From: an uncultured Selenomonadales bacterium
GTDB taxonomy: Bacteria > Bacillota > Negativicutes > Selenomonadales > Selenomonadaceae
Direction: 5' to 3'
NCBI GenBank assembly: GCA_937877545.1
Contig: CALFJE010000146.1
Span: 1-23,855, forward strand
DNA length: 23,855 bases
In this document: piece by piece, positions 1 to 7,325 of the stretch
Layout of the letters: the number at the start of each line of letters is the position of its first letter
Position numbering within the stretch: the first letter of the stretch is position 1
Translations under genes and position numbers: made by a program
The notes under the pieces: model-generated
Told to the model about the DNA's origin: nothing
Databases searched by the model: none
The model's input: the letters and a program-made list of their open reading frames with translations, nothing else

Positions 1-1048
1 CCGCCCGCTCGCCGAAAAGCCGCCTGCGTTCGTCGTCATTGAACAGAAGCGCAACCTTGTCCGCGAACGCCGCCGCGTCCTCCGAATCGACGCGGTAGCC
101 GTTCACGCCGTCTTCAACCACGTCCTCGCAACCGCCAATGTCGCTCGTGACCGCAGGCAAGCCGCTCGCCATAGCCTCCAACAACGACGTCGGTAAGCCC
201 TCGTGCCGCGAAGGGAAGATATACACGTCCGCCATTTGATAGAAACTCTGCGGCGCGTCGACCTCGCCGATTACCCGTATCGAATTGTCCAGCTCGGCTG
301 AAAGCGTCCTCAACTCGTCAAGCAACGCCGTTATCCCGCCGCCCACCACGAACAGCACCGCGTCGGGGAATTTTTTATGCAGAATGCGCCACGCCGCTTG
401 CAACGTGTCGACGCCCTTATCTTTGACGACCCTGGCGCAAAACAGCAAGACTTTCCGCGCAGGCTCCACGCCTTGAGCAAGTTTCAGCTGTCGACGTCGC
501 GCCTCATTCGATTGCGGATATTTGGCGGTGTCTATGCCGTGCGGCAAGATTGAAATTTTTTCGGGCGATATGCCGCCGCGCTCGATAAAGCCGTCGCGAA
601 TCTCCCGCGTCGTCGCCACGTAGTGATTGCACTTAGCCAAAATCTTGTTGCGCCAATTATCCGCGCCGAAAATTTCAGCCTTGCCCGTCAATGCCAACGT
701 CACCGGCTTATTGAACAGCCGCGCAAAAAGTATCGCCCACACCGCGAACTTGGGCGTGCCAATTATGTAAAACGCGTCAATGTCGCTGTGCGTCGTGAAC
801 AGGCGCAGTAATATTTCCAGCCAACGAAACGGCGGGTGGAGCCTCACCAGGTCGATGCCGTTCAAATCCTCCCGCGCCGCCGTGAAGCGGAAACGTTTCT
901 TTGTCATGAGCGTGACGCGATGCCCCAGCTTAATCAGTTGGAGCGCGTGATTTTCCCCGTGAATTTCTGCGCCGCTTTTGGTCGGTCGTCCGTCAGGCAT
1001 GAATTTCCGTCCGACGGCGAAGTCTTTAATCAGCAAGCATATGTTCAT
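1..1048 (-). CDS. Family 4 glycosyltransferase, C-terminus cut by window edge
   Basis: This is a GT-B fold retaining glycosyltransferase of family GT4, probably adding a sugar to the LPS core or a surface polysaccharide on the cytoplasmic face of the inner membrane. Reverse translation from the ATG at 1048 gives an unbroken frame of 349 codons to the window edge. It starts MNICLLIKDF and carries the donor-site signature EGLPTSLLEAMASG (the E-x7-E motif of GT4) followed by a typical GCEDVVEDGVNGY segment. The N-terminal part has a glycine-containing acceptor loop (SGAEIHGENHAL). The start overlaps the end of the upstream GT9 gene by 23 bases, so it is probably translationally coupled to it as the last visible gene of the operon. 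Donor and acceptor cannot be read from sequence. Confidence 0.9.
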   Translation of the reverse strand, partial: MNICLLIKDFAVGRKFMPDGRPTKSGAEIHGENHALQLIKLGHRVTLMTKKRFRFTAAREDLNGIDLVRLHPPFRWLEILLRLFTTHSDIDAFYIIGTPKFAVWAILFARLFNKPVTLALTGKAEIFGADNWRNKILAKCNHYVATTREIRDGFIERGGISPEKISILPHGIDTAKYPQSNEARRRQLKLAQGVEPARKVLLFCARVVKDKGVDTLQAAWRILHKKFPDAVLFVVGGGITALLDELRTLSAELDNSIRVIGEVDAPQSFYQMADVYIFPSRHEGLPTSLLEAMASGLPAVTSDIGGCEDVVEDGVNGYRVDSEDAAAFADKVALLFNDDERRRLFGERA

Positions 1049-2069
1049 TGCGAATCGTCTCCAAAACCTGCGCGGGCGTGACGTTTTGCAAGCAGGCGGG
1101 CTTGGGATAAGTCGGGCAGTCCTCGGCTTTGAACGTGCAGGGGCAACACGGCTCGCGGCTCGTGAGGGCGACGGCGTTTGGGTTAATCGGGTGCCAACGG
1201 TCGGGGCTTGTGCAACCGTACATCGTCACCATTTTAACGCCGGTCGTGGCGGCAATGTGCGCGGCTCCCGTGTCGACGGTGATAAACAAATCGGCGCGGC
1301 GGAACAGCTCGGCAAGGTCGGTTAAAGACGTTTCGCCGCAAAAATTTTCGATACCGCTGCCGCAAGCCGCAATAACTTCGTCGGCATAAGCGCGGTCGTT
1401 CGGCGCACCCACGATAAAAAATGCCGCGTCGTATCTTTGGCGCAATTCGCGTACCACCTCGGCGAAATATTCCTTGCTCCACGTCTTGAGAGGGAACGTC
1501 CCCTTGACGCACAGCGCGATTTTGAACCTCGCGGGCGGCAACCGATTAAGCAACTCCTCGGCGACGGGCGAAGGTTTTTTCGGGAAGACCGGCTCGGCGT
1601 GACCTTCAAGCTTGAAAAATTTGCGGACGATTTCCTGATACGTCTCGGCTTGCAAAGTCTTGTTGAGGTCGTGCGAAATTTCTACGACGTCGGTGTACAG
1701 GAGCGTCACGCGGCTTTTGTTGTCGTCGAAGACTTTGGACGGGCAAACTCTGCGCGGAATGCCCGCGAGGAAAGTTATCAGCGCGGGGCGGAGCTTGCGG
1801 TCGAAGGATATTGCCAAATCGAATTTGCGCCGCCGAATCTCCTTAATGAGGTCGCGCATCTTCCCGAAGGAATTTTCCTTGGCGCGATAATCGAGGACAA
1901 TCACTTCGTCGACGACGGGATTATCGATAACGGCGTCCTTTACGACGGGCTTAACCAGCATGGTGATTCGCGTATCGGGGAAGTGCCGCTTAATCAGCGC
2001 GAGCGCGGAAGTCGTCAGCACCACGTCGCCGAGGTTGACCAGCGCGTTGACCAAAATATTTTTAAACAT
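1026..2069 (-). CDS. Glycosyltransferase family 9 (heptosyltransferase-like, LPS core)
   Basis: This 347-residue protein matches the ADP-heptose:LPS heptosyltransferase family (RfaF/WaaF type, GT9), which transfers heptose to the Kdo-lipid A core at the inner membrane. It begins MFKNILVNALVNLGDVVLTT, the family N-terminal acceptor strand. It has the donor-binding signature VDTGAAH at about residues 265-271 and a cysteine-rich tail (C308, C309, C311, C318, C326) of the CxPC...C...C kind common in GT9. I chose the ATG at 2069 rather than an upstream in-frame ATG because the family N-terminus starts there and the extension would lie inside the GT2 gene. It overlaps the GT2 stop by 8 bases. GmhB in the same operon supports a heptose substrate, but the exact linkage is not known. 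Confidence 0.9.
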   Translation of the reverse strand: MFKNILVNALVNLGDVVLTTSALALIKRHFPDTRITMLVKPVVKDAVIDNPVVDEVIVLDYRAKENSFGKMRDLIKEIRRRKFDLAISFDRKLRPALITFLAGIPRRVCPSKVFDDNKSRVTLLYTDVVEISHDLNKTLQAETYQEIVRKFFKLEGHAEPVFPKKPSPVAEELLNRLPPARFKIALCVKGTFPLKTWSKEYFAEVVRELRQRYDAAFFIVGAPNDRAYADEVIAACGSGIENFCGETSLTDLAELFRRADLFITVDTGAAHIAATTGVKMVTMYGCTSPDRWHPINPNAVALTSREPCCPCTFKAEDCPTYPKPACLQNVTPAQVLETIRNEHMLAD

Positions 2070-2850
2070 CGTCCGCCTCCTCCGTGACGTGAACATTTTC
2101 CTTGCCGTAGTAGTAAAGCTTGACGTACTTAGCCATGGTATAAAAATAATGGAAGCCCGCCAGCACGAAGCCGATACGCCCGTCGAGGAAGCCTCCGCGC
2201 AGGACATACATCCTGAAGCTTGCCCAAAACGGGTGCATAATCATATCGAGGAGGCTTGCCGATTTGCCCTGTTCGTGAGCTTTTTTGGCGGCAAGCGTCG
2301 TGTAAAAGTTCAGCTTGTTGAAGTAGTGATTCCAGTCGCGGTACGGGTAGTGCACGAGGTAAGCCGATTCGGGGAAGTCGCGTTCCGCGCAGGTGTGATG
2401 AATTTGCGGGTGTACAAAGCCCGTGACGTAGCTGCCCTGCGTCGGGAAAAGGCGCGTCACGTAGTCGGGGAACCAGCCGCCGTGCTTGAGCGGTTGCCCC
2501 CAAAAATAGCTCAGCCGTGCCGTCCGATACGCGAAGTGCTTATCGTCGTCGGCAAGGACTTTTTTTATTTCGGCGGCAAGTGCGGGCGTGGCGCGTTCGT
2601 CGGCGTCGATGAAGAAAACCCAATCGAAGCGTGCCTGCTGAATAGCGAAAGTTTGTTGACCTCCCCAATCGCCGTCAAGTCCGCGTTGAATCACGGTCAC
2701 GCCCAAATCGGTAGCAATCTGCGCGGTGGCGTCGGTGCTGAAGTCGTCGATAACAATCACCTCGTCGGCGAAGCCCGCAACGCTCCGAATGCACGCGCCG
2801 ATAAATTTTTCCTCGTTTTTAGCCAGGATTAAAACGGATACCTTAGCCAT
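2062..2850 (-). CDS. Family 2 glycosyltransferase, WaaE/KdtX-like (LPS core)
   Basis: This 262-residue inverting GT2 (GT-A fold) resembles the WaaE/KdtX group that adds a glucose to the inner core heptose. It opens with MAKVSVLILAKNEEK, the nucleotide-binding strand. It has the metal-binding DAD motif at residues 82-84 in FFIDADE, and in the middle a KHGGWFPDYVTRLF segment typical of this subgroup. The C-terminal third is rich in aromatic and hydrophobic residues and may contact the membrane. The ATG at 2850 is chosen because the frame upstream of it covers the neighbouring small gene and does not match the family. It overlaps that gene by 8 bases and the downstream GT9 gene by 8 bases, so translation of all three is probably coupled. 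Confidence 0.9.
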   Translation of the reverse strand: MAKVSVLILAKNEEKFIGACIRSVAGFADEVIVIDDFSTDATAQIATDLGVTVIQRGLDGDWGGQQTFAIQQARFDWVFFIDADERATPALAAEIKKVLADDDKHFAYRTARLSYFWGQPLKHGGWFPDYVTRLFPTQGSYVTGFVHPQIHHTCAERDFPESAYLVHYPYRDWNHYFNKLNFYTTLAAKKAHEQGKSASLLDMIMHPFWASFRMYVLRGGFLDGRIGFVLAGFHYFYTMAKYVKLYYYGKENVHVTEEADDV

Positions 2851-3013
2851 CAACGTCCACCCGCTCAATCTTGAAGACATGCATTGCCATGGGGCAGAGC
2901 TTGCCGCGCTCGGTGTCGAAGTCGAAACTGTCGCCGACCTTGTGCCCGCGATGACAGGGCGTCGAACCTTTCCTGTCAATCAGCGTGATTTTAATTTTCG
3001 GGCGTCTGCTCAT
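2843..3013 (-). CDS. Small protein, TIGR04076-like
   Basis: This encodes a 56-residue protein with the pattern PKIKITLIDRKG...CHRGHKVGDSF...GKLCPMAMH. It resembles the N-terminal part of the small TIGR04076 family, whose function is unknown. The conserved Cys/His positions could bind a metal, but that is inference. Family members I recall are usually longer, so this may be a short form: it ends where the GT2 gene begins, in an ATGGCTAA overlap. Its ATG overlaps the stop codon of the pyridoxamine kinase gene (ATGA). Tight packing on both sides and a coding-like composition argue that it is a real gene. The family call is tentative. Confidence 0.6.
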   Translation of the reverse strand: MSRRPKIKITLIDRKGSTPCHRGHKVGDSFDFDTERGKLCPMAMHVFKIERVDVDG

Positions 3014-3831
3014 GTATTCAACACCTCCAAGCAAGATTCGACGGGAATGCCTTTGTACTTGTCCTCGTTATCGCGATTGGCGGCAAGCATAGCCCGAACG
3101 TTATCCATAGCCCGCCGCGTACTTGCAAGCAAACCCAGCCCGTTGAGGATGTTGCCGACGAAAATCGCCGAAAAAATGTCGCCGGTGCCGGGGAAACGGA
3201 CGGGAATATAATCAAACGGAAGATATTCAAGCGTCTTAGCGGCGGCGTCGTAAACGATAACGCAGTCTTGCCCGTCGACATTCGCGCTTGTCACGGCGAG
3301 GGATTTTGCGCCCGCTTGAATCAATCGGCGGATAAGGTCTTCGGCTTGCGCTTTGGTTAAGCCGTCGGCGCAATAGTCAAGCCCGGCAAGACAAGCCGCC
3401 TCCGTGTAGTTGGGGACGCTGTAGTCCGCCGTGCCGAGAAGCCCGCGCATATGCAGGACGGTTTGGCGCGTTATGCCGTTGTAAAGCTTGCCGTCGTCGC
3501 CCATTATCGGGTCGAGGAAAACAGTTGCGCCGCGCCCTTTGAGGCGTTTGCAATAGTCGGCAATCAATTTGGCTTGAGCCTCGCTGACGACGAAGCCGAC
3601 AGCCGCCGCGTCGAAGGTGAAGCCCGGCTCCTCCCAAACGCCTATGGTTTGCTCCATGTAGTCGGTCGTTTCCAAAATCTTGAAGCGTCCGTAGTCGAGC
3701 GTGTTTGAGACGAGAGCGGTCGGCAGATTGTAGAGGTGATGTCCCATGTGCGAAAGGACGGGTATCATTGCCGAAAGCGCGACTTTGCCGTAGCCGGGCA
3801 GGTCGTTTATCAACAGGATTTGTTTCTGCAT
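3010..3831 (-). CDS. pdxK: Pyridoxamine/pyridoxal kinase (PdxK/PdxY type)
   Basis: This 273-residue ribokinase-superfamily enzyme phosphorylates pyridoxamine or pyridoxal with ATP in the vitamin B6 salvage pathway, in the cytoplasm. It starts MQKQILLINDLPGYGKVALS, typical of the COG2240 pyridoxal kinase group. It has DPIMGDDGKLY at residues 108-118 and the catalytic GTGD motif at 215-218, where D218 is the expected base. Length is normal. A GAGGAGG ribosome binding site precedes the ATG, and the GT4 gene upstream ends 12 bases before it. Its place inside an LPS glycosyltransferase operon is unexpected. PLP-dependent sugar aminotransferases would be one rationale, but none is visible here. The gene could also be annotated pdxY. 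Confidence 0.9.
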   Translation of the reverse strand: MQKQILLINDLPGYGKVALSAMIPVLSHMGHHLYNLPTALVSNTLDYGRFKILETTDYMEQTIGVWEEPGFTFDAAAVGFVVSEAQAKLIADYCKRLKGRGATVFLDPIMGDDGKLYNGITRQTVLHMRGLLGTADYSVPNYTEAACLAGLDYCADGLTKAQAEDLIRRLIQAGAKSLAVTSANVDGQDCVIVYDAAAKTLEYLPFDYIPVRFPGTGDIFSAIFVGNILNGLGLLASTRRAMDNVRAMLAANRDNEDKYKGIPVESCLEVLNT

Positions 3832-3843
3832 AGAGTTGCCTCC

Positions 3844-4974
3844 TCAACGAGCGGTCATAATTTTTTCGAGCCGCCGAGCAAAATTCACGGGCGAGAAGTC
3901 TTCGCCTGCCGCCTTTAAGTTTGCCGCGTATATCGGAGCGTTTTTGTCGAAGTTATTTATAAAAGTCTCAAGCACGCGGGCAAGGTCGTTGAGGTCGCTG
4001 CTCTTGAAAGTTTCGCCGACGCGGTAGAGTTTGAAGACTTCGGGATTCATGTCGTCGCTTGCCACGACGGGCTTGCCGAAGCCGATAGCCGTAAAGAGCA
4101 TGCCGCCCCAATGATAGCGGTAGCGCGGCGCGGAATACGGCATCAACAGCGCGTCGACGCCTTGAATAGCTCGCTGCCACTCCGCGCCGATTAAGCCCTT
4201 GTGCAAAAAGCTCAGCCCCTCGACGCCGCGATACTGCTCGATAATCGCCTCGAAGTCCTCGGCGTCCTCGGCGTGCATGGTGGAGCCTTGAACTTGCAAT
4301 TCGACCTGCCGCGTATAGTTTCCGCGCAGATAAACCTCCAGCAGTCCGCGCAGATTTTTTTCCCGCCGATACTGCCCAAAAAATCCAATCGTTAAGCGTT
4401 CGTTGCGCAAGTGTTCAGTCGTCGAAAGGTCGCGGGCTGTGTACGTCGGCGGGTAAATCGGGAAGACGTTATCGCGCCGCTCGCCGAAGATTGAATCGCC
4501 GAACGTCAGCACCACCGCCTTGACGTTCCCGTTGCCCGCAAGCTTATCCGCCGCCGCCAAAAATTTCGGAGCCTCCGTCGGGTTTATGCCGTGCAAAATA
4601 AAAATCAGCGGCACCGATATTTTCCGCAACGCGCTGTGGCTCAACGCCCGCAAATATCTGTAAGTCGCCGTCGGGATTATCAGCGCGTCGAAATTTTTCT
4701 GCGCCTCGAACAGTTGACTGTACCACCGTTGCCGATTGACCTCGCGCTTAGCCGCCGCAAAAAGTTTCCTCAGCCCCCGCGAATTGGTGTAAGTTACCGC
4801 CTCGCCCTTGAGCCGCGTTACCGGCGTCCGATAATCGAATTGGAACGTAAAATTTTCGGGCACGTAAAACTCCACCGAATGCCCCAGCCCGCGCAGCTCC
4901 TCGACCAATATCCTGTCGAATTCCACCTCGTGACCGCCGGGCGTCATTATATTTTCAAAAATCGCAATTCGCAC
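3844..4974 (-). CDS. Family 4 glycosyltransferase (GT-B fold)
   Basis: This 376-residue protein has the two-domain layout of GT4 transferases and probably acts on LPS core or another surface glycan. It starts with the family strand RIAIFENIMTPGGHEVEF. The C-terminal donor domain opens at LTIGFFGQYRREKNLRGLLE and contains ALLMPYSAPRYRYHWGGMLFTAIGFGKPVVASD. The usual EGLPTSLLE-type motif is altered here, so donor use may differ from the GT4 at the window's left end. The start is a GTG at 4974 with a GGGGG stretch just upstream; the frame continues upstream but does not look like the family there. It overlaps the VirK/YbjX-like gene by 20 bases and ends 12 bases before pdxK. Confidence 0.85.
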   Translation of the reverse strand: MRIAIFENIMTPGGHEVEFDRILVEELRGLGHSVEFYVPENFTFQFDYRTPVTRLKGEAVTYTNSRGLRKLFAAAKREVNRQRWYSQLFEAQKNFDALIIPTATYRYLRALSHSALRKISVPLIFILHGINPTEAPKFLAAADKLAGNGNVKAVVLTFGDSIFGERRDNVFPIYPPTYTARDLSTTEHLRNERLTIGFFGQYRREKNLRGLLEVYLRGNYTRQVELQVQGSTMHAEDAEDFEAIIEQYRGVEGLSFLHKGLIGAEWQRAIQGVDALLMPYSAPRYRYHWGGMLFTAIGFGKPVVASDDMNPEVFKLYRVGETFKSSDLNDLARVLETFINNFDKNAPIYAANLKAAGEDFSPVNFARRLEKIMTAR

Positions 4975-5875
4975 GTTCAAACCCCCGCAACGTTTGAGCT
5001 GTCGACGCGTCCAAATCGTCCAGCAAGGCAAATCGCCGCCGATACTGCGCCCGCTTATGCGACGGAATTTCTTCGACGGTCTTGCGCGTCTCGCTAAGCG
5101 GCAATTCGTAAAATCTGGCGTCGTCCGTCGGAGTGCCGCCCGCCTCCGCCCAAAAATCGCTGAACGACGTTTTAAGCTTCCTGTCGCGCCGCAAGTGATT
5201 GTTCGCGTAGTAGCCCTCGTTCGTGACGGCAAAAATCTTGCTCAAGCCCAAAGCCCTCGCAAATGACTGCGCGGCGTACAGAATCAAATTTTTCGTGCGA
5301 TACGCGTGGCAACGTTTGGTAATTTTTTTTATCAGCTCGCGGGCGTCCTCGACGTTCGGACCTTGCATTGCGCCGATAAACATTGCCCACCCGTCCGCGT
5401 GTCGCGCTATCCAAAATAAAATTTGATAAACGGGCACCTCGCCCGGCAAGTCGAACATCAACGCCGCCAAGCCCTCTTTACGTTGCCCCGGCTCCGCGCA
5501 CAGTACCAAATTCATTTCGCCGAGTGTTTCGTCCAACGCCATGCGCCACAGCTCGATTTTTTTGTCGCCGTAAAGTGTCAGCAAAAAGTCAGCGTTAAAG
5601 CGCGTCGTCAGGAATTGCATATGCTCCTCGATAAGCCGCGCCCGCTCCTCGAACGTCGATTTGTGATAAAAAAATGCCCGCGTCGCCTGCTCGTAGACAA
5701 AAGGGTAGCCCGCCGCGATTTGCCTCAACAGCTCCGACTGCCCGAAGAATTTTTCCAAGCGGCTCATGCGTTGCGGGTGCAGACAACACCGCGCCACGAA
5801 CACGGCGAATCGGTGCGCCTCGCGGGGATTGTTCAGGTCGTAAATTTTTTTGCCAAGTTCAATGAAGTTGCTCAT
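4955..5875 (-). CDS. VirK/YbjX family protein (DUF535)
   Basis: This 306-residue protein belongs to the DUF535 (VirK/YbjX) family. The telling segments are the central MFIGAMQGP followed by a helix leading to KNLILYAAQSFARALG, and then the C-terminal NEGYYANNHLRRDRKLK with SDFWAEAGG. Enterobacterial relatives are linked to LPS/lipid A remodelling and resistance to antimicrobial peptides; the biochemical role is not settled. There is no obvious signal peptide or membrane segment. The start overlaps the gmhB stop as ATGA and the end overlaps the next GT4 by 20 bases, so it is embedded in the LPS operon. That fits a role in the envelope. Confidence 0.85.
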   Translation of the reverse strand: MSNFIELGKKIYDLNNPREAHRFAVFVARCCLHPQRMSRLEKFFGQSELLRQIAAGYPFVYEQATRAFFYHKSTFEERARLIEEHMQFLTTRFNADFLLTLYGDKKIELWRMALDETLGEMNLVLCAEPGQRKEGLAALMFDLPGEVPVYQILFWIARHADGWAMFIGAMQGPNVEDARELIKKITKRCHAYRTKNLILYAAQSFARALGLSKIFAVTNEGYYANNHLRRDRKLKTSFSDFWAEAGGTPTDDARFYELPLSETRKTVEEIPSHKRAQYRRRFALLDDLDASTAQTLRGFERANCDF

Positions 5876-6378
5876 AAGGTCTCCAATTCGGCTTTAACGG
5901 CGTCGCACAGGTTGCCGCTGAAAAATGGAATGCCCGCTCGAAGTCCCGCCGCCTCCGCCGCCTCTATGTCGCGCTTGCTGTCGCCGAACAGAATCGACTG
6001 CGCAGGATCAATGTTCAAATCCGCGCAGGCTCGCAGAATCATGCCGGGCTTGGGCTTGCGGCAATCGCAAACAACGCTGAACTCGGCGACCTTACCTTCG
6101 GGGTGATGCGGGCAGTAATAAAAGGCGTCGATATGCGCCCCGACCTCCGCCAAACTCCGCTGCATGAAGGCATGAAGATTATCGACATCGCGGGCGGTGT
6201 AGAGTCCGCGGGCTATGCCGCTCTGATTGGTGACGACAACCGTCAGAAAGCCGCGCTCGTTGCAAAGCTTAATCGCCTCGCGTGCGCCCGCTATCCAACG
6301 AAAATCTTCGACCCTCCAAAGATAGCCGACCTCCTCGTTCAGGACGCCGTCTCTGTCAAAAAAAATTGCTCGTTCCAT
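5872..6378 (-). CDS. gmhB: D-glycero-beta-D-manno-heptose 1,7-bisphosphate 7-phosphatase
   Basis: GmhB removes the 7-phosphate from heptose 1,7-bisphosphate in ADP-heptose synthesis, in the cytoplasm. The 168-residue protein is a HAD phosphatase with motif I FFDRDGVLN (nucleophile D8, acid D10), motif II TNQSG at 50-54, and motif IV FGDSKRD with D133. It has the zinc site of this subfamily: C89, H91 or H92, C104 and C106 in CPHHPEG...CDC. I chose the ATG at 6378 because MERAIFFDRDG fits the family and a GAGG site lies 7 bases upstream; an in-frame TTG at 6384 is an alternative. It heads the minus-strand LPS operon. Its first ~34 bases, together with its ribosome binding site, recur twice directly upstream in the tandem array. 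Confidence 0.93.
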   Translation of the reverse strand: MERAIFFDRDGVLNEEVGYLWRVEDFRWIAGAREAIKLCNERGFLTVVVTNQSGIARGLYTARDVDNLHAFMQRSLAEVGAHIDAFYYCPHHPEGKVAEFSVVCDCRKPKPGMILRACADLNIDPAQSILFGDSKRDIEAAEAAGLRAGIPFFSGNLCDAVKAELETL

Positions 6379-6387
6379 TTGCAAACC

Positions 6388-6510
6388 TCATAAAAATTTT
6401 TTCCCGTTCCGTCGCGGTGAGGACGGTTCAATCGTCGAACGGCTAATCGCGCTCATTGGATTCAACGTCACGTTGCCGCCGTCTCTGTCAAAAAAAATCG
6501 CTCGGTTCAT
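6388..6510 (-). other. gmhB-head mini-ORF, copy 1 (40 codons)
   Basis: On the minus strand this reads ATG to TGA for 40 residues. It starts MNRAIFFDRDGG, a copy of the GmhB nucleophile motif, then diverges into GNVTLNPMSAISRST and ends NGKKFL. It has the same GAGG-type ribosome binding site as gmhB and stops 9 bases before the gmhB ATG, so ribosomes could pass from it to gmhB. It lacks the rest of the phosphatase and cannot be an enzyme. Translation is unproven. Confidence 0.45.
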
Positions 6511-6520
6511 TTAGCAAACC

Positions 6521-6643
6521 TCATAAAAATTTTTTCCCGTTCCATCGCGGTGAGGACGGTTCAATCGTCGAACGGCTAATCGCGCTCATTGGATTCAACG
6601 TCACGTTGCCGCCGTCTCTGTCAAAAAAAATCGCTCGGTTCAT
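6521..6643 (-). other. gmhB-head mini-ORF, copy 2 (40 codons)
   Basis: This second tandem copy of the 40-codon frame differs from copy 1 by one residue near the end (W instead of R). It has the same AGG-containing ribosome binding site, and its TGA lies 10 bases before the ATG of copy 1. The frame has been kept open in both copies while the unit duplicated, which may only reflect recent duplication. Confidence 0.45.
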
Positions 6644-6670
6644 TTAGCAAACCTCATAAAAATTTTTTCC

Positions 6671-6691
6671 GTTCCGTCGCTTTCAAAGCGG
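6671..6691. repeat. Palindromic intergenic element, copy A
   Basis: A 21-bp stretch has the palindromic core CGCTTTCAAAGCG preceded by GTTCCGT. A second copy with 19 of 21 bases the same lies at 9842-9862. The arms are 6 bp around a single central base. Confidence 0.5.
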
Positions 6692-6728
6692 GTGATTCTT
6701 CGCCGGGCAAGGCTTTTCCTGCCAAAAA

Positions 6729-6763
6729 CATTCCCCATTCCTCAATCCCAATTCCAAATTGCA
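6729..6763. repeat. Degenerate 7-bp tandem repeat (CAATCCC type)
   Basis: Five consecutive heptads read CATTCCC, CATTCCT, CAATCCC, AATTCCA and AATTGCA. The 7-base period is clear by eye. It lies between the gmhB array and the ctsR promoter, in no coding frame that I can support. Confidence 0.5.
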
Positions 6764-6772
6764 AAAGGGGGC

Positions 6773-6801
6773 TTGCCGATTTGATATTTAAAGGCTATAA
6801 T
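6773..6801 (+). promoter_or_regulatory. ctsR promoter
   Basis: A sigma-A-type promoter: -35 TTGCCG at 6773-6778, a 17-base spacer, and a perfect -10 TATAAT at 6796-6801. Transcription should start about 6808, leaving a short leader before the ctsR ATG at 6831, with GAGGTG as ribosome binding site. Confidence 0.75.
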
Positions 6802-6815
6802 GTCAAAATATCAAA
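6780..6815 (+). promoter_or_regulatory. Inverted-repeat operator over ctsR -10 box
   Basis: A perfect 10-bp inverted repeat, TTTGATATTT at 6780-6789 and AAATATCAAA at 6806-6815, encloses the -10 box. A bound repressor here would block transcription. It includes GTCAAA at 6802-6807, the half-site of the CtsR box, but the canonical direct repeat of two such heptads spaced by 3 bases is not present. CtsR autoregulation is the likely explanation; a different repressor is possible. Confidence 0.55.
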
Positions 6816-6830
6816 ACGAGGTGATAAACC

Positions 6831-7310
6831 ATGTTAAACAACAAAGCAGACACGATAGAGGAATACATATTGAAGCGGCTGCGGCAGAACGCGGACAGGC
6901 AAATCGAGCTGAAGCGGACGGCATTGGCGGACGAGATAAGCTGTGCGCCGTCGCAGATAAGCTACGTGCTAAGTACGCGTTTCACGACGGAGCGGGGTTT
7001 TGCGGTTGAATCGCGACGCGGGCTGGGCGGCTACATAAGAATCGCGCTGATAACGGAGGAGCCGAACCGTAAGCAGATGCTCTATCGCGACATGCTGGAG
7101 CAAATCGACGCGGCAACGACCTTTCCGCAAGTCAAAGCCCTGATAGATTTTCTCTTGTTGCAGAGCAAGCTGATAACGCGGCGCGAGGCGGAATTGATTG
7201 CGCAGATGTCGGCGAATCTGTATCAATCGGAGGCGGCGGGCAAATTGGCGGCGGAGGAGCGTGCGAAATTAGTCCGCTCAATCTTCGCGACGCTTGCCGC
7301 CATAACTTAA
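6831..7310 (+). CDS. ctsR: Transcriptional repressor CtsR
   Basis: CtsR represses the clp and other heat-shock genes of Firmicutes and is released by heat. The 159-residue protein has the family's N-terminal winged-helix domain: IEEYILKRL at the start, the recognition region CAPSQISYVLSTRFTTERGFAVES at about 38-61, and the wing RRGLGGYIRI at 62-71. The wing of the Bacillus protein, its heat sensor, is glycine-rich; here one glycine position is a leucine. The C-terminal helical dimer domain follows (PQVKALIDFLLLQSKLITRREAELI). Length is normal. Unusually, mcsA, mcsB and clpC do not follow; topB begins 15 bases downstream and is probably cotranscribed. Confidence 0.95.
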   Translation: MLNNKADTIEEYILKRLRQNADRQIELKRTALADEISCAPSQISYVLSTRFTTERGFAVESRRGLGGYIRIALITEEPNRKQMLYRDMLEQIDAATTFPQVKALIDFLLLQSKLITRREAELIAQMSANLYQSEAAGKLAAEERAKLVRSIFATLAAIT

Positions 7311-7325
7311 CCGAGGTGAATCGCA

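Larger units (their letters stand above)
6345..6680 (-). repeat. 132/133-bp tandem array containing gmhB 5' end
   Basis: There are two full units and one partial unit: 6349-6480 (132 bp), 6481-6613 (133 bp) and 6614-6680. The shared sequence may begin at 6345. The unit differs between copies by only a few bases, for example TTTGCAAACC against TTTAGCAAACC. The left-most copy contains the real gmhB start. Each unit holds the gmhB head (GTCTCTGTC and an A8 run, which reads FFDRDG on the minus strand), the ribosome binding site, an A/T-rich AAAATTTTTT stretch, GGTTCAATCGTCGAAC, and a CAACG-TCA-CGTTG hairpin. It looks like amplification of the operon leader. No transposase is nearby. Confidence 0.9.

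Noticed and set aside
1437..2087. Plus-strand frame of 216 codons opposite the GT9 gene
   Set aside because: It is antisense to a well-supported glycosyltransferase with no family match or ribosome binding site.
6345..6680. CRISPR array
   Set aside because: Units are 132-133 bp with no short repeat/unique spacer pattern; it is a direct duplication that includes the gmhB start.
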